A stretch of DNA of 64,000 nucleotides from Ailanthus altissimus (taxonomy: Eukaryota > Streptophyta > Magnoliopsida > Sapindales > Simaroubaceae), in NCBI GenBank assembly GCA_946807835.1, contig OX327702.1, positions 10,974,001 to 11,038,000 on the forward strand, in the 5' to 3' direction. Below the pieces are notes generated by a model that saw nothing but the letters and a program-made list of their open reading frames with translations, ran no database searches and was not told the DNA's origin. The position numbers were made by a program, and so were the translations under genes. Below are positions 11,380 to 22,600 of this stretch, piece after piece. Position 1 is the stretch's first letter; every line of letters begins with the position of its first letter.

Positions 11380-12289
11380 GTTTGCTACGTGAGTTTATAT
11401 ATATATGTGTGCGAAATTTGTGAGGTTGTGCTTGTTTCCCAAGAAAACTGGGAATCTTTGTTGGTAGGTGATTTTGATGACACAGAGAGAAGGGATGGAG
11501 TGGAGGTACTTCTGTTTGTAATTGTTGAGATATCGCGGTTGGACTTCCAGTGCAAATCATAACATATTTATAAACAATGAATGAACGACGCCGTTGCGTG
11601 CTTTAAAGTCGAGGGAGGGAGGGGCAAAGACTTTTTGACTTTTTAGAGTCTTGTTACGCGTTATGTGTTACACGTGTATCCATCTCAACTTACAATGATA
11701 ACGATGCTCCAAATAAGAGATCAACATAAGTGTGTCTAACAAGCAACCCTAGGCTTTTTTGGCCGGCAGTGAAATGATACCAATGAGTTGTAATAACATT
11801 CAGGTGCCTATGTTTTCCTATTTTATCATATAAAGATGTATAATTTGTCCATTTATATCAAAATTTCCTTTTAAGATCATATGATTTTTATTGTTGACTT
11901 ATTTTCTGTTTTATTTACGATGATATAAGTTTTATTGGTCAATTTAAAAAAGTGCTAGATGATTTTTTTGTAGTATCTAATATGTAGGTTAATGTAAGCA
12001 AGAGTTTTTTTTTTTTTTTTAAATATTCCTAATTCTTTCTAAGAAGTTATTTTGTAGCTTACTTAGTTTCAACTTAATATGTTAAATATTTAAGTATTCT
12101 TCTAATCTTTTGAAGATTTAAGACTTTTGCCAGGAGTTTTTTAGTAAGATTATTGCTAGAATTTTTAATTAAATTGTGAAATTTTTTAACTATGCAAGAA
12201 GGTTATAATTGATCAATTATGTTTTAATGAGTATGCATTTATATTAGTATTCTATGTTTGTGTTTCCTAAATTAATCATAAAAGAAATT
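11380..12289. other. EXO70 upstream region, otherwise no gene seen
   Basis: The first ~250 bp hold the EXO70 leader and core promoter candidates. An out-of-frame ATG reading frame (11,249-11,560, minus) overlaps the leader and the start of the CDS, but its ATG lies only a few bases below the TATA candidate and is probably upstream of the transcription start. The rest is AT-rich with a T run near 12,007-12,020 and nothing I recognise. Confidence 0.4.
11565..11572 (-). promoter_or_regulatory. Candidate TATA box for EXO70
   Basis: On the minus strand the sequence reads TATAAATA about 186 bp upstream of the chosen start codon. That would place transcription start near 11,535 with a 5' leader of about 150 nt. 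A second TATA-like run (plus 11,396-11,406, TATATATATAT) lies less than 30 bp upstream of the first ATG; if used, translation would have to start at Met6 or Met24/25. Confidence 0.45.
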
Positions 12290-13517
12290 AAAAATAAATT
12301 GTCAAAAGTTCTTGTGACATGGTCTGGACCAACAGAGGAATAGAGGGTTAGTGGTTTAGAACGAGGTTTACAAAGATAAAAAAGAAAGAGACCTTAGTAT
12401 TAAAATAATAAGTTTGTGAAACTTAGGGCAGGATCCAAGCATATATGGGATTTGATTGCAGTTAAAACATTGTTACGAGCTAAATGGATGACTATAATAA
12501 ACTTTGAAGGCTCAATTTTTTGGGCATTACAAAGCCAATAGATTGTAGTTGAACATGGAGAAAAATTTTAAACTTGAAGAGCCAAATTAAAAAGCTGTTC
12601 ACTTATGATCTAAGAAATGATAAAGTCTTTCTACTTTTGGTAGGATTCGTGGTTGCATGGGGAGTTATTAACTAATAAATTTTCTCATATGAACATTAAT
12701 GATACTGACATCTCACGAGATGCAAAGGTTAAGGATTTGTGGCAATTTAGACATTGGATCCTACTTAAACCCTTGGATGAATATATGGCTCATATCTGGA
12801 ATCACATTCGCGATAATTTCTCTATCACTTCAAATGAGGATGGAATTTCTTAAAATGGAAGGTTCAATGGAGAGTTTTTAATTTTTAGCACGTGACGGTG
12901 TTTTAATAATACTCGTGCTAAGATTAGCTGGTATAAAATGGTATTGGGTATTCAACATATTCATAAACATACCTTTATTATTTGATTGGCGTTGAGGAAC
13001 AGATTATCTACTGAAGAGAAACTAAAGAAATTTGGACTTATTTCTTCAGATGCTTGCCCATTTTACAGCAGAGATAATGAGATAGTTCTACATTTATATT
13101 TTTAATGTTGTTTTTCTCATGAAATCTAGCACAATGTTCTTCTGACTTGTCAAATCAATTGTCGTCCAAGCAGTTAGCGCCATGAGATTTCTTTTTTCTG
13201 TAGAAAAACTCAAAATAAATTTATTTTTAGCAAAATCAGGAGAATTTTCTTTTGTGTTATAATATATTTCATTTAGAAGGAGCGGAGTTATGTGGTATTC
13301 CATAATAAAAATCCTTCTAACACCAATGTATTTCATAATATTAAAAATGTCATTTAAATTAGATGTTTAAGTGTTATAAATGGCCGAAATGTATATTATT
13401 TTGTAGACTTTTTTAATAGAATTATAATATTTTTATTATGATACATTTGATTATTATTTTTTTGTATTATTTGCTGGGTTTAGCAATAATACCATTTATT
13501 ATTTATCAAAAAAAAAA
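12290..13517 (+). mobile_element. 5'-truncated L1-like LINE, 3' end
   Basis: Translation in shifting frames shows the end of a plant non-LTR retrotransposon ORF2. An early part resembles FLWHGLDQQRNRG...VVWNEV. It is followed by the reverse-transcriptase zinc-binding region: LHGELLTNKFSHMNINDTDI (12,656-12,715), AKVKDLWQFRHWILLKPLDE, then a frame with FGLISSDACPF (about 13,030-13,062). The sequence finishes with an AT-rich tail and ATTTATCAAAAAAAAA at 13,501-13,517, a plausible poly(A) end. Several frameshifts and stops make it inactive. Truncation at the 5' end is normal for LINE insertions. The left limit is approximate. Confidence 0.75.
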
Positions 13518-15888
13518 TTCCTATTAAAACGAGCCAATTATCCTTAAAATATTGAATATTGACAAATAATTCATAAATATGAAACATATTACAACCCTAA
13601 TTTGTCCGGACACAACCTTCTCTCTTAAAAAAACTTTATTTTTTTCTTTAACAATTATTTACTATCAAATTACATTGATTTAGCTAACTAAATCAGTAAT
13701 TAGCTAATTACTGGTTTGGATTGTAATATTATTTGAGTTAGTTTAAATTATAAAAATAAAAATCTAAAATTTTATAAATTCAATCCAACTCTACCCAAAC
13801 CGTCCGTTGCTCACTCCTTTATTACTCTTACAATTTTTTTCGTGATTAGAGGTTTAATGACTTAATAAATTCATCATGATGTCAATGTGAATATGAAATG
13901 CAAGTGTAAAATAAGGGCACGTGAATTGGAGAAAGCAAACCCACGGCGTCCACTTCTAATTATTCGATGTTTATTGGTATATTGACTATTTTAATTTGCC
14001 AACTTGCCATCATTTAATTATACATTTATTATCTATCATTCCTCCTCATTCGGGATTCTTCGTTTTAGCCCTTCAAACTGTCAAATTTCAACATCAAAGC
14101 TAATACCCGCCGCTAAGTTTTCCCAATTTTAAAATTTTACGTCACTTGCTACGTTTTCTTTAAGCTTAAAATGTACCTAAGCAGATATATCATAAAAATA
14201 AATAAAAAACTATACAAATCTATAGTCTAATTTCTCAAATCAGACATGACGAAATTCATTTGAAAAAACAGCAATTTAAATGATACCGCATGTTCTTAAT
14301 TTGTCTTCTCTGTGTTCACCAATTATTATTTTAATTAGGGTCAAAATCAAAATATTAAATTGTCTTTATATTTGATTGGTTTAAAAAATGAAATTATTAA
14401 GCTCCAGAAATATTATAACTTAATGAAAGCTGAGACGCCATATTGCCTAACCTATAGGCCGTTTATCAAAGACTTATTATATCTCGTTGAAATTATCAAA
14501 CAATAATCGTCTAACTTTTCTTAATATACCTACTTTTGTGGAAAATATTACTATGCAAGGAAATTAAATAGAAAGCTCGCAAAATATTTTTTTTTGGGAT
14601 AAACATAATTTTACTTTAATGTTTTAAGTTAATTAATAATTTTATCTTCATTAGATATAAAATATTTAATTTTTTTATAATCCATTAATTTTTTTCTGTC
14701 AATTTAAATGAAAAATTTATATTGAATATATTTTTATTATTTTATCCTCAATTTATAAATGGACACATATCATTGTATGATTTGTTATAAATGACACATG
14801 TCATAATATAATTAGTTATATTATTAATAAAATAAATTAAAAAATAAAAACTAATACTGTTACCAAAAATTAAATAAAAATCTCACAAAATATATTTTCC
14901 TCAAGTTAAATTTTGGTGGTATGGATTAAGAATCTTTCCTCACTCAATTAATATTTACGGACCAAGATTTTCTACTAATTGAACTAACATATGTAAGGTA
15001 AAGATATTATCTCTTAATTTAATCTTTTACTTGAGTAAATAATATTAATAATTAATTATTAGTAAAATATAAAATAATAAAAAAAATTAAATAATATTGT
15101 TAAGATATTAGTTTTAACGCTAATCTCACTTAAAAATTTACCTTTGTTCTGATACTCTTTCTTAGAATGGATCAAATACCTTTTAGTGCCAATATTTAGT
15201 ACTCTAAAACTCTAAAGCGCTTGCGAAATTTTTTTTTCATAAGTAAAACAAGAATAATAAAGATCAGTCATAAAGAAGAGATAATAATCAATTACTCAAG
15301 ACATAAAAATTTACATAGTTTAACAATAACCGCTTACTTTTACGGTGAATCTTAGAATTCTTTTTTTTTTATCCAGTTCTTTTATTTCCACCTTAAAATT
15401 CTTTTTTTTTATCCAGTTCTTTTATACACAAGGAACTCTAGATCACAAAGACCTATTACAAGAGATTCCAAGAAGTATATCAATAGACAAGTTATTAAAG
15501 AATCTACCTAGTGTTATCTTGTGCACTCTAGCACTTAAACACTCACATACTCCCCTACACTTATGTCTAACGCCTTAGAGTTGCCCCAGCCCTTTATTAT
15601 CTCTCTTATTGATGCATTATATTATATTGAATTATAAGAATTTATATAAGCTTTACAACACCCAAAAAAATATATTTCTTATTAGAATAGAAGTCCACGC
15701 AAAAGAAAAGTCTAAAACATACAAAAACACACAATTCGAGCTAAAACAGGCTTTTCTCAAAAGTTGGCGCGCGATGAGATAAAGCTCCCACTACGATGCT
15801 AGTGCGTTTCCAAAAGTAGCATCGCGACACAGCAAAGCTCTTATCACGACGCTAGTGTGACCTCATCACAGTGCCTTCTCGCCTCTCC
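13518..15888. other. Intergenic, AT-rich, no gene seen
   Basis: No coding sequence or known element is recognised. A 40-bp-period tandem duplication of a T-run followed by ATCCAGTTCTTTTAT lies at 15,358-15,425. At about 15,765-15,880 there is a GC-richer stretch repeating CGACGCTAGTG / CGATGCTAGTG motifs, reminiscent of LTR-retrotransposon sequence but not assignable. An A/T-rich block near 14,740-14,840 resembles one near 21,470-21,560 (ACATGTCATAATATAATT-like), perhaps a small dispersed repeat. Confidence 0.4.
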
Positions 15889-16173
15889 CATTACAGACAA
15901 TGCTCAAACTATTGGATCTACTGAGTATTATAACCAGTTAACACTTAGCTGTGCTAACATTTAACATTTATATTTTTTAACGTGGTTAACTATGAGCCCT
16001 TATCTAATCATTTTTAGATCTGAGCTGAACTCCTTCAGATCGTATAATGTCTATAACGTTACATTGCATGGTACCATATTAATTGGTATTAGTGATTTAA
16101 TGAGAATGTACACTTGTATAAATACACAAATTTATGTATATTCAAGGATGACACGTAAGCACCGACCCTAACA
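15889..16173 (-). mobile_element. Copia-type LTR fragment (first copy of tandem duplication)
   Basis: It matches 18,419-18,703 at a constant offset of 2,530 bp and the ends of the other LTRs of this family. It ends in GCACCGACCCTAACA. Only the last ~285 bp of the LTR is present; the left break at about 15,889 follows CTCTCCCATTACAGACAA. Confidence 0.8.
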
Positions 16174-16817
16174 TTAGATTCCATTACCGCTACACAAATA
16201 AATAACATAAGAATTTTCTTTCAATATTTTTAGAATTTAGTCTCCAAAATAGTACATATATTAAAAAATATTGGATTATCTTTATATTTAACAAAAACAT
16301 CACTAATATTATATTGAGTCAAAGTAATATAAGATGAAGGTTGATACACACATGACCATGCTAATGTGGCATTATTAAATACTTATAAAAAATGTATATA
16401 GTAAAATGCAATTTCTCAATCATCATTAATTAGTATAATGTCTTTCATTTTATCATTATAATAAAATGTAATAGAATCATTAAAACTCACACAAAATTTC
16501 ACCATCATATATGTAGTATTCCAAAAAAATTTCAAATTAAGTTTGAATCTTTACTACCCATTCTACAATTATTAAACACAACTTTAAATTTTTATCGATT
16601 AGAAGATAATGAAGTAATAAATTTTATTACTTTTCTAATTTTTTTCAATATGAGAATGCCTTGACATGTTGATGCAAATGTCTGGTGCTACTTGAAGTTT
16701 TGTCATTTAAAACTTTAATACAAAACCTACATATAACATTTTTTTCAATTTTTTCATAAACTGTATAAGCCTTTAGTGTAAAAAATTTCAAACATCTAAT
16801 GTTTGATCTCTTTTTAA
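16174..16817 (-). pseudogene. hAT transposase fragment, copy 1
   Basis: On the minus strand, the right end gives a BED-type zinc finger, VICRFCIKVLNDK followed by SSSTRHLHQHVKAFSY. The Cys-X2-Cys and His pairs match the DNA-binding finger at the N-terminus of hAT transposases. The left end gives KF-KY (stop where Trp is expected) and then FICVAVM, matching the hAT middle region MKxKFxKYW...A.VMDP. The part between does not hold a full transposase, so the gene is internally deleted as well as frameshifted. It is directly followed by a Copia LTR and is duplicated at 18,704. Confidence 0.65.
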
Positions 16818-18703
16818 TTTTGGTGAGCTAGAACAACAGCCCTATATTCAGCATGGGATTAACTCTTAATCCCCAAAATGGTCAGGTGTGTATTTTTCAT
16901 CATTTTCTCCAAAAGGATAAAAAATGGAGAATTTGAAGCAATCCATCATTGCTTCAAATAAAACTACAGAGAAAAATGAAACAATTTCATTTCCCCATTT
17001 TTTTTTCTTCTTCTTCTGTTTCTCTTCTTTTTTTCTTTTCTCTTTCTCGGCTAATACCAAAAACACACTTCTCCTTCTCTCTCTCTCTCTATATATATAT
17101 ATAAAATAAAATATTAATATAATAATATAATATATTATATAATAATAATAATAATATAATAATAATAATAATAACGGTTGCCAACTATTTGGCACTAAAA
17201 ATATAATATTATTATATATAATATAATAATATATTATATAATATAATAAAAGAGATATTTTGATATTTAACCATTAAATAATCAAAGTATGTAATGATCA
17301 TTTTGCCCCTCATAAATAGTTCCAAGCATACTCCTAGTGAGTCCTATCAAATTTTACACTTAAATAAACTCAATTGAGGGTCCACAATATGCCACGTGTC
17401 ATAATATAATTAGTAAATAACAATTATTAATTAATTGTTGTATATGACACTTAAATACAGGCACACATATTTTCGTGGTAGTGCTGAATATTTTTAGATT
17501 AAACACTTTAATCCAACACGCTGCCCCAGTACACAATGAATACACTCTATATCGCAGGACTCCCTAGGTTCTACGCCTGATTTGTCAAATGGAACTATTC
17601 CATGAGTCCGTGAGCAATGTTTCACGCACACGTTACGGATATTACAAATCAGCGCGTTGAACCATATAAGCTGAGGTTACAACGCAAACGTATAGTCCTT
17701 CCGTCATGATATTCTGGATGTGCGGGGATATAAATTATCACCGTCAAATCCCCTAGTGCTCATCCATATCTTATCTCCAGACTTGTATCTCATTGAACAA
17801 TATACGCAAACTCTTTTGCCATATTGTTCCACCTTGGCGGAACTCTTTCCCGAGATTAATACTTGTGGCCACAAGACTTTCTGAGATACAATTTTAAAGC
17901 ATCATGATATAAAACTCCTTATGCGAGCTAGCGGATCTCATATCTGTACACACCAGACTCCATAAGCATCGAACCATACCCAGCGATACTCAGTGGTCAC
18001 ACCATGAAAGGTCTGTGACATGCGTGGAACCAAAGTATAGTGGATCACTTACAAGCCCACCTTGACACTTAGGTCAAATAACCACGTATACTACTCAACT
18101 CGAGAGGATCCTCCGTTGATGGCTTACATAGAGTGTCTATTGAAGGCCCTCGTGAGTCTGTCCCATATTCAATCCTAACTGGATACTCATATATCAATAC
18201 AAGCTCAAAGCTCATGGTCGGTTAGAAACAACTATCTATACCCTATAGGTATGACATATGTTGATCTATATATAAAGGTATCCACCGTCAGACCTATATT
18301 GGCAGAAATAGATCATGAAAAATTATTCGATAACATACTTGTGTAACTAACATTTTCTAGCATCTGATTGCAACTCTTGCAATTATGTAATTACTGGTAT
18401 ATTCTCAGGTTTATATCCCATTATAGACAAGGCTTCAACTATTGGATCTACTGAGTATTATAATTAGTTAACACTTAGCTGTACTAATATTTAACATTTA
18501 TATTTCTCAGCATGGCTAACTATGAGCCCTTATCTAATCTCTTTTAGATCTAAGTTGAACTTTTTCAGATCGTAAAATATCTATAACGTTACATTGCATG
18601 GTATCATATTAATTGGTATTAATAATTTAATGGGAATATACACTTGTATAAATACACAAATTTATGTATATTCAAGAATGACATGTAAGCACCGACCCTA
18701 ACA
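16818..18703 (-). mobile_element. Copia-type LTR, left end missing
   Basis: It starts at GGTGAGCTAGAACAACAGC, equivalent to about 33,082 in the fuller LTR, so the first ~240 bp are absent. It then follows the family through ACTCTTAATCC-CCAAAATGG, a poly-T and (TA)n stretch (16,999-17,240), CGCTGCCCCAGT and CATACCCAGCGATACTC, and ends GCACCGACCCTAACA. The left end joins the hAT fragment at an illegitimate junction rather than a target duplication. The 109-aa and 61-aa frames at 16,866-17,195 are low-complexity readings of this LTR. Confidence 0.8.
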
Positions 18704-19370
18704 CTAGGATCCATTACCGCTGCACAAATAAATAACATAAAATGTTTTTTCAATATTTTTAGAATTTAGTCTCCAAAATAGTACATATATTAAAAAATAT
18801 TGGATTATCTTTATATTTAACAAAAATATCACTAATATTAAATTGAGTCAAAGTAATATAAGATGAAGGTTGATACACATATGACCATGGTAATGTGGTA
18901 TTATTAAATACTTATAAAAAATGCATATAGTAAAATGCAATTTCTCAATCATCATTAATTAGTATAGTGTCTTTCATTTTATCATTATAATAAAATGTAA
19001 TAGAATCACGAAAACTCACACAAAATTTCACCATCATATATATAGCATTCTAAAAAGTTTTCAAATTAATTTGAATCTTTATTACTCATTCTACAACTAT
19101 TAAATACAACCTTAAATTTTTATCGATTAGAAGATGATGAAGTAATAAATTTTATTACTTTTATAATTTTTTTCAATATGAGAATGCCTTAGCATGTTGA
19201 TGCAAATGTCTGGTGCTACTTGAAGTTTCATCATATAAAACTTTAGCACAAAACTTACATATAACCTTTTCTTCAATTTTTTTCATAAACTGTATGAGCC
19301 TTTAGTGTAAAATAATTCCAAACATCTAATATTTGATCTCTTTTTAGTTTTTAATACTTCCAATAATTTC
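18704..19370 (-). pseudogene. hAT transposase fragment, copy 2
   Basis: This is the second copy of the fragment at 16,174-16,817. On the minus strand it reads KRDQILDVWNYFTLKAHTVY, then after a one-base slip in an A run VICKFCAKVLYDE and SSSTRHLHQHAKAFSY: a recognisable hAT N-terminus with BED zinc finger (CKFC plus RHLHQH). Copy 2 keeps Trp in DVWN where copy 1 has a stop, so it is closer to the source gene here. To the right it runs into AT-rich sequence that could be the hAT 5' region. Confidence 0.65.
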
Positions 19371-20580
19371 AGTCGTAGAAGCAGATTGGCTGCTAAAAAG
19401 TTAAAAATTCTATTATGATGGTATTGATATGTTTTTTTCACTTTCATTACTTTTAATATTAGGTGTTAGGCCCATTATTTATAAGCCAACTAGCTCGCGC
19501 TCAGCTCAATTCACAAGCCTAGATTTTGGATCCATCTTGTCAAGTAATTAGGCTCACCATCTCATAGATCCTATAAACGAATCATGGGCTTCATAGAGAG
19601 GCAAAAAAAGATTAAAATTCAAACCTATTCACATTTTAATTGTTTAATTATTATTCTGTGTGAAGAAAGAATTTTCACAAGTGGAGGAATTCCACTTAAA
19701 CCTTCTCCATGGGTTGAAACAAATTATGATTCCTAATTAAATATAGTTTGATTAAATCATAATTTAATTTAGATTCATGCATTCATATTCTAATACAAAT
19801 TAGGATTTACATACTATAAATAAGCATGCTACCTTACTTATTATTTATTTAATTCTAATTTAAAGTACTATACACCTCTTATACATATTATTCACTCCAC
19901 TTATTAATAATTCATTCATTACTCTCCTATTTGTCATTGAGATACTCCCAACATATTACACCCATTTTTTCAATCAAATATTGACTTGAGTGTCAAATTA
20001 TTTTCTTTTGCATGATGATAGTGTTGTTTTTCATACTTGAGAGAATTTAAGTGCAAAAAGGAGGAAGATATTAGCATTTTCAATAAATTTTAAGAGAATC
20101 AAGGGTAACGAAGTAATTTCTTGAGGTTCCAAAATTTTGGAACTTCATTAGGAATATTAAAATTATAAATTATGTAAATAATAAATGTTTGTGTTAAAAA
20201 TTTGACATTAGATGAGTAAATATTAAAAAAAAAAAGAAATAATAAGAGAAATTTGAGTGAGAGTTGAAAATTGAAATAATTTTAGAGATTTGAGAGAAAT
20301 TTGAGAGAGATTTAAGAGAGTTTAGAGAGATTTGAGAAAATTGATACTTAAGAGAGATTTGTAGTTTGAAATGGCACCTACAGTGCCATTTTATAAGGCC
20401 ATAAATTAATTGTTGATCAATGGTTAATTTTTTTTAAAAAAATTATCATTAATTAGTAGTGTTCAACTTTTTTTTTAAGATAGAAAGAGGATATAGGCAG
20501 TAGGCCTGTTGCATGTAGCTTGCACTACTTAATGGCAACATTATCAATTTATTTTTATTTTTTAAAAAATTTCGTGCTTA
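19371..20580. other. AT-rich stretch, no gene seen
   Basis: It lies between the hAT N-terminal fragment and a GC-richer possible hAT end, so it may be the 5' part of that element. There is a run of GAGAGATTTGAGAGAAATTT-like sequence at 20,280-20,350 but no coding sequence. Confidence 0.35.
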
Positions 20581-20805
20581 GTCCATAGACACGACCTATA
20601 GTGCTCGCATGCCTGGCACGACATAACATGGTAATGAGCCGTGCTCGTAGGCTATGTTGGGCCTAGCTCTAGTAAGACCCACTTGCCTCTTTTAGTTTTA
20701 GCTATAACTATCCAGCGTCTCAGGGAAAAAAATAGGCCTTTTATATTTATAGACCGCAAGGGTCATCAACCTAACCTAATGGCACGCCCTACTTGCCATC
20801 TCTAG
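20581..20805 (-). mobile_element. Possible 5' terminal region of the hAT element
   Basis: On the minus strand this begins TAGAGATGGCAAGTAGGGCG. Plant hAT ends often start TAGAGATGGCAA and continue into GC-rich GGGC/GCACG subterminal repeats; here CTGGCACGAC and CGTGCTCG follow. The transposase pieces to the left are on the same strand, so the polarity fits. No matching opposite terminus or 8-bp duplication was found, so this is tentative. Confidence 0.35.
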
Positions 20806-20900
20806 TTCTAGTTGTAACTATCCAAAGTCATGGGAAAAAAAAAGGCCTTTATATTTTTGTTGCTTAAGGGTCATCATCAGCCTAACCTATGGGCACTGGC
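20681..20900. repeat. 110-bp tandem duplication
   Basis: ACTTGCC at 20,681 and 20,791 each begin a copy containing TAACTATCCA, GGGAAAAAAA, GGCCTTT-TATATTT, AAGGGTCATCA and CCTAACCTA. The copies have diverged moderately. Confidence 0.8.
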
Positions 20901-21716
20901 TAACTCTAAGAGAAAAGAAGTTTACTGACAAAGCCATTCTATTTTATTCTCAATCTCATGCATGTCCGGTTGAACTGCCTTGTATTGTAATATGTCCATT
21001 CATTTTTTCTTTCGACAACAGAAGAGAAAGCAACAGACTTCGTTGCAACTCGACCACTTTAATTTGTCTCATGCCCGCAAAGAACCATCTTGGATACCAA
21101 TTTGCATTTTGGGGCATATAACCTCCGCCGACATTCTACAATGGTTCCTTTATAGGTGTATACCATCTTGATCGCTAAAATCGTGAGTTGAATGACTTTT
21201 TTACCCTGCCAAGTGTTTATATAATTACTTATTAATATACAAAAAGAAAGAAAAATCACAAATATATCTGCTTAAATTTTTTTTGGGATAAGGATAATTA
21301 TACATTACTAAATACTAATTTGCCATCAGTTTAGATAGCAATAATAATTTTAAACTTTGGAAACGAGACACAATTTCACCTATTCACTATCTTTAGACAC
21401 ATGACGCTATCTCATCTATTCATATAATTTAATGTAATTTTAAAAAAATAAATTTTATGAAAATATCACATGACATAATATGATAAATAACAAATGACAC
21501 ACGTCATCATATAATTGATTTATATTTTAATTTTAATTTTTAAAATAAAATAAATTAAATTTATAAAAGAAGCCTTCGTTAACAGTTGGTTGCTTTCAGT
21601 TGCCGACCTCTTATGATAAAAATGATTAAAATTTATATTATTAAACTTTATTTTTTTTTGTTTATATTATGATGGGCCATTTTGAACAAAATATATATAT
21701 ATATATATATACTAGA

Positions 21717-21760
21717 AGATAGCAAATATAGCGAGAGTAGATAGCAAATATAGCGAGAGT
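21717..21760. repeat. Perfect 22-bp direct repeat, two copies
   Basis: AGATAGCAAATATAGCGAGA plus GT is present twice back to back (21,717-21,738 and 21,739-21,760) with no mismatch, just after a (TA)n run. Confidence 0.95.
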
Positions 21761-22567
21761 GCGGCGGTTACTACCGTTTGCTATCAAATAATAGGATAAT
21801 AATATATACTGTTATCACTATCAAACAGATTAATTTATTAATAATAAAGATAATATACGTCACCGTTTTACCATTTAATAATAAATTACAGTGGCTGAAC
21901 CCTTCACTGCGAGACAGCAATGGCCATCAGTAATTGCATGTTAGATAACTTTCTGTTTTTGAATATTTTAAAACTATCTATTATCTTACGTTAGCGAGGT
22001 CTCTCTTAAAAATATTAATAGGTAATTTTTAAAAATTAATATATAAAAATAAATTTAAGAGGATAACCATAGTTTTACCGTCAAAAAACGCACTCAGGTC
22101 ATGTTTTGTAATTGGCAGTACTCATTTGTTTCCGCAAACATTTTGAATTGATATTAAAACATCAGTGTTTGATTTTGACAAGTCAGTTTAACGAATATCA
22201 ACGTAGGTCTTTTTTGTGGTAAAACCACGTTGCTCTTGACACAAAATAGAAGAAAATCAAGAAAGAAAGTTCCCACAGAATATTTGCAAACGTGATCATG
22301 ACTTTGCTTCATATATAATAATTGCCCCAAATAAATTTCAAAAGTCTCAAATTAGCCACATGCGACTTCCAAAAGTAATGTTATTTGATTCGTTGTTTTA
22401 TAATGCCAAAGATCTGGTCTCCGTTGTTTTATTTCTTTGTTTCTTTCCTCAGTGCCAATATGTAGAAACAGTCAAGAGCTCCTTTTTTTAAAAGAAAAAA
22501 AAAAGATTACAATTTATTAATGTTGGAACGCATTGGATCAAAACTTTGTAGTGCAAACCACATATCT

Positions 22568-22600
22568 AAAATCACTAAATCCAATGGGTTTAGTGATTTT
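22568..22600. repeat. Perfect inverted repeat (hairpin candidate)
   Basis: AAAATCACTAAA and TTTAGTGATTTT form 12-bp arms around a 9-base loop. CCAATGG in the loop also pairs with CCATTGG at 22,602-22,608, so two alternative stems are possible. Confidence 0.8.

Larger units (their letters stand above)
15889..19347. repeat. Tandem duplication with 2,530-bp period
   Basis: CTATTGGATCTACTGAG occurs at 15,909 and 18,439, and TGATCTCTTTTTA at 16,804 and 19,334; both pairs are 2,530 bp apart. The duplicated block is LTR end plus hAT fragment (15,889-16,817 and 18,419-19,347), with the rest of the LTR between. Confidence 0.9.

Noticed and set aside
13094..13336. 80-codon minus-strand frame
   Set aside because: Antisense shadow of the LINE 3' end.
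16866..17195. 109-codon minus-strand frame rich in Tyr, Arg and Lys
   Set aside because: Reading of (TA)n, (CT)n and poly-T tracts inside a Copia LTR.
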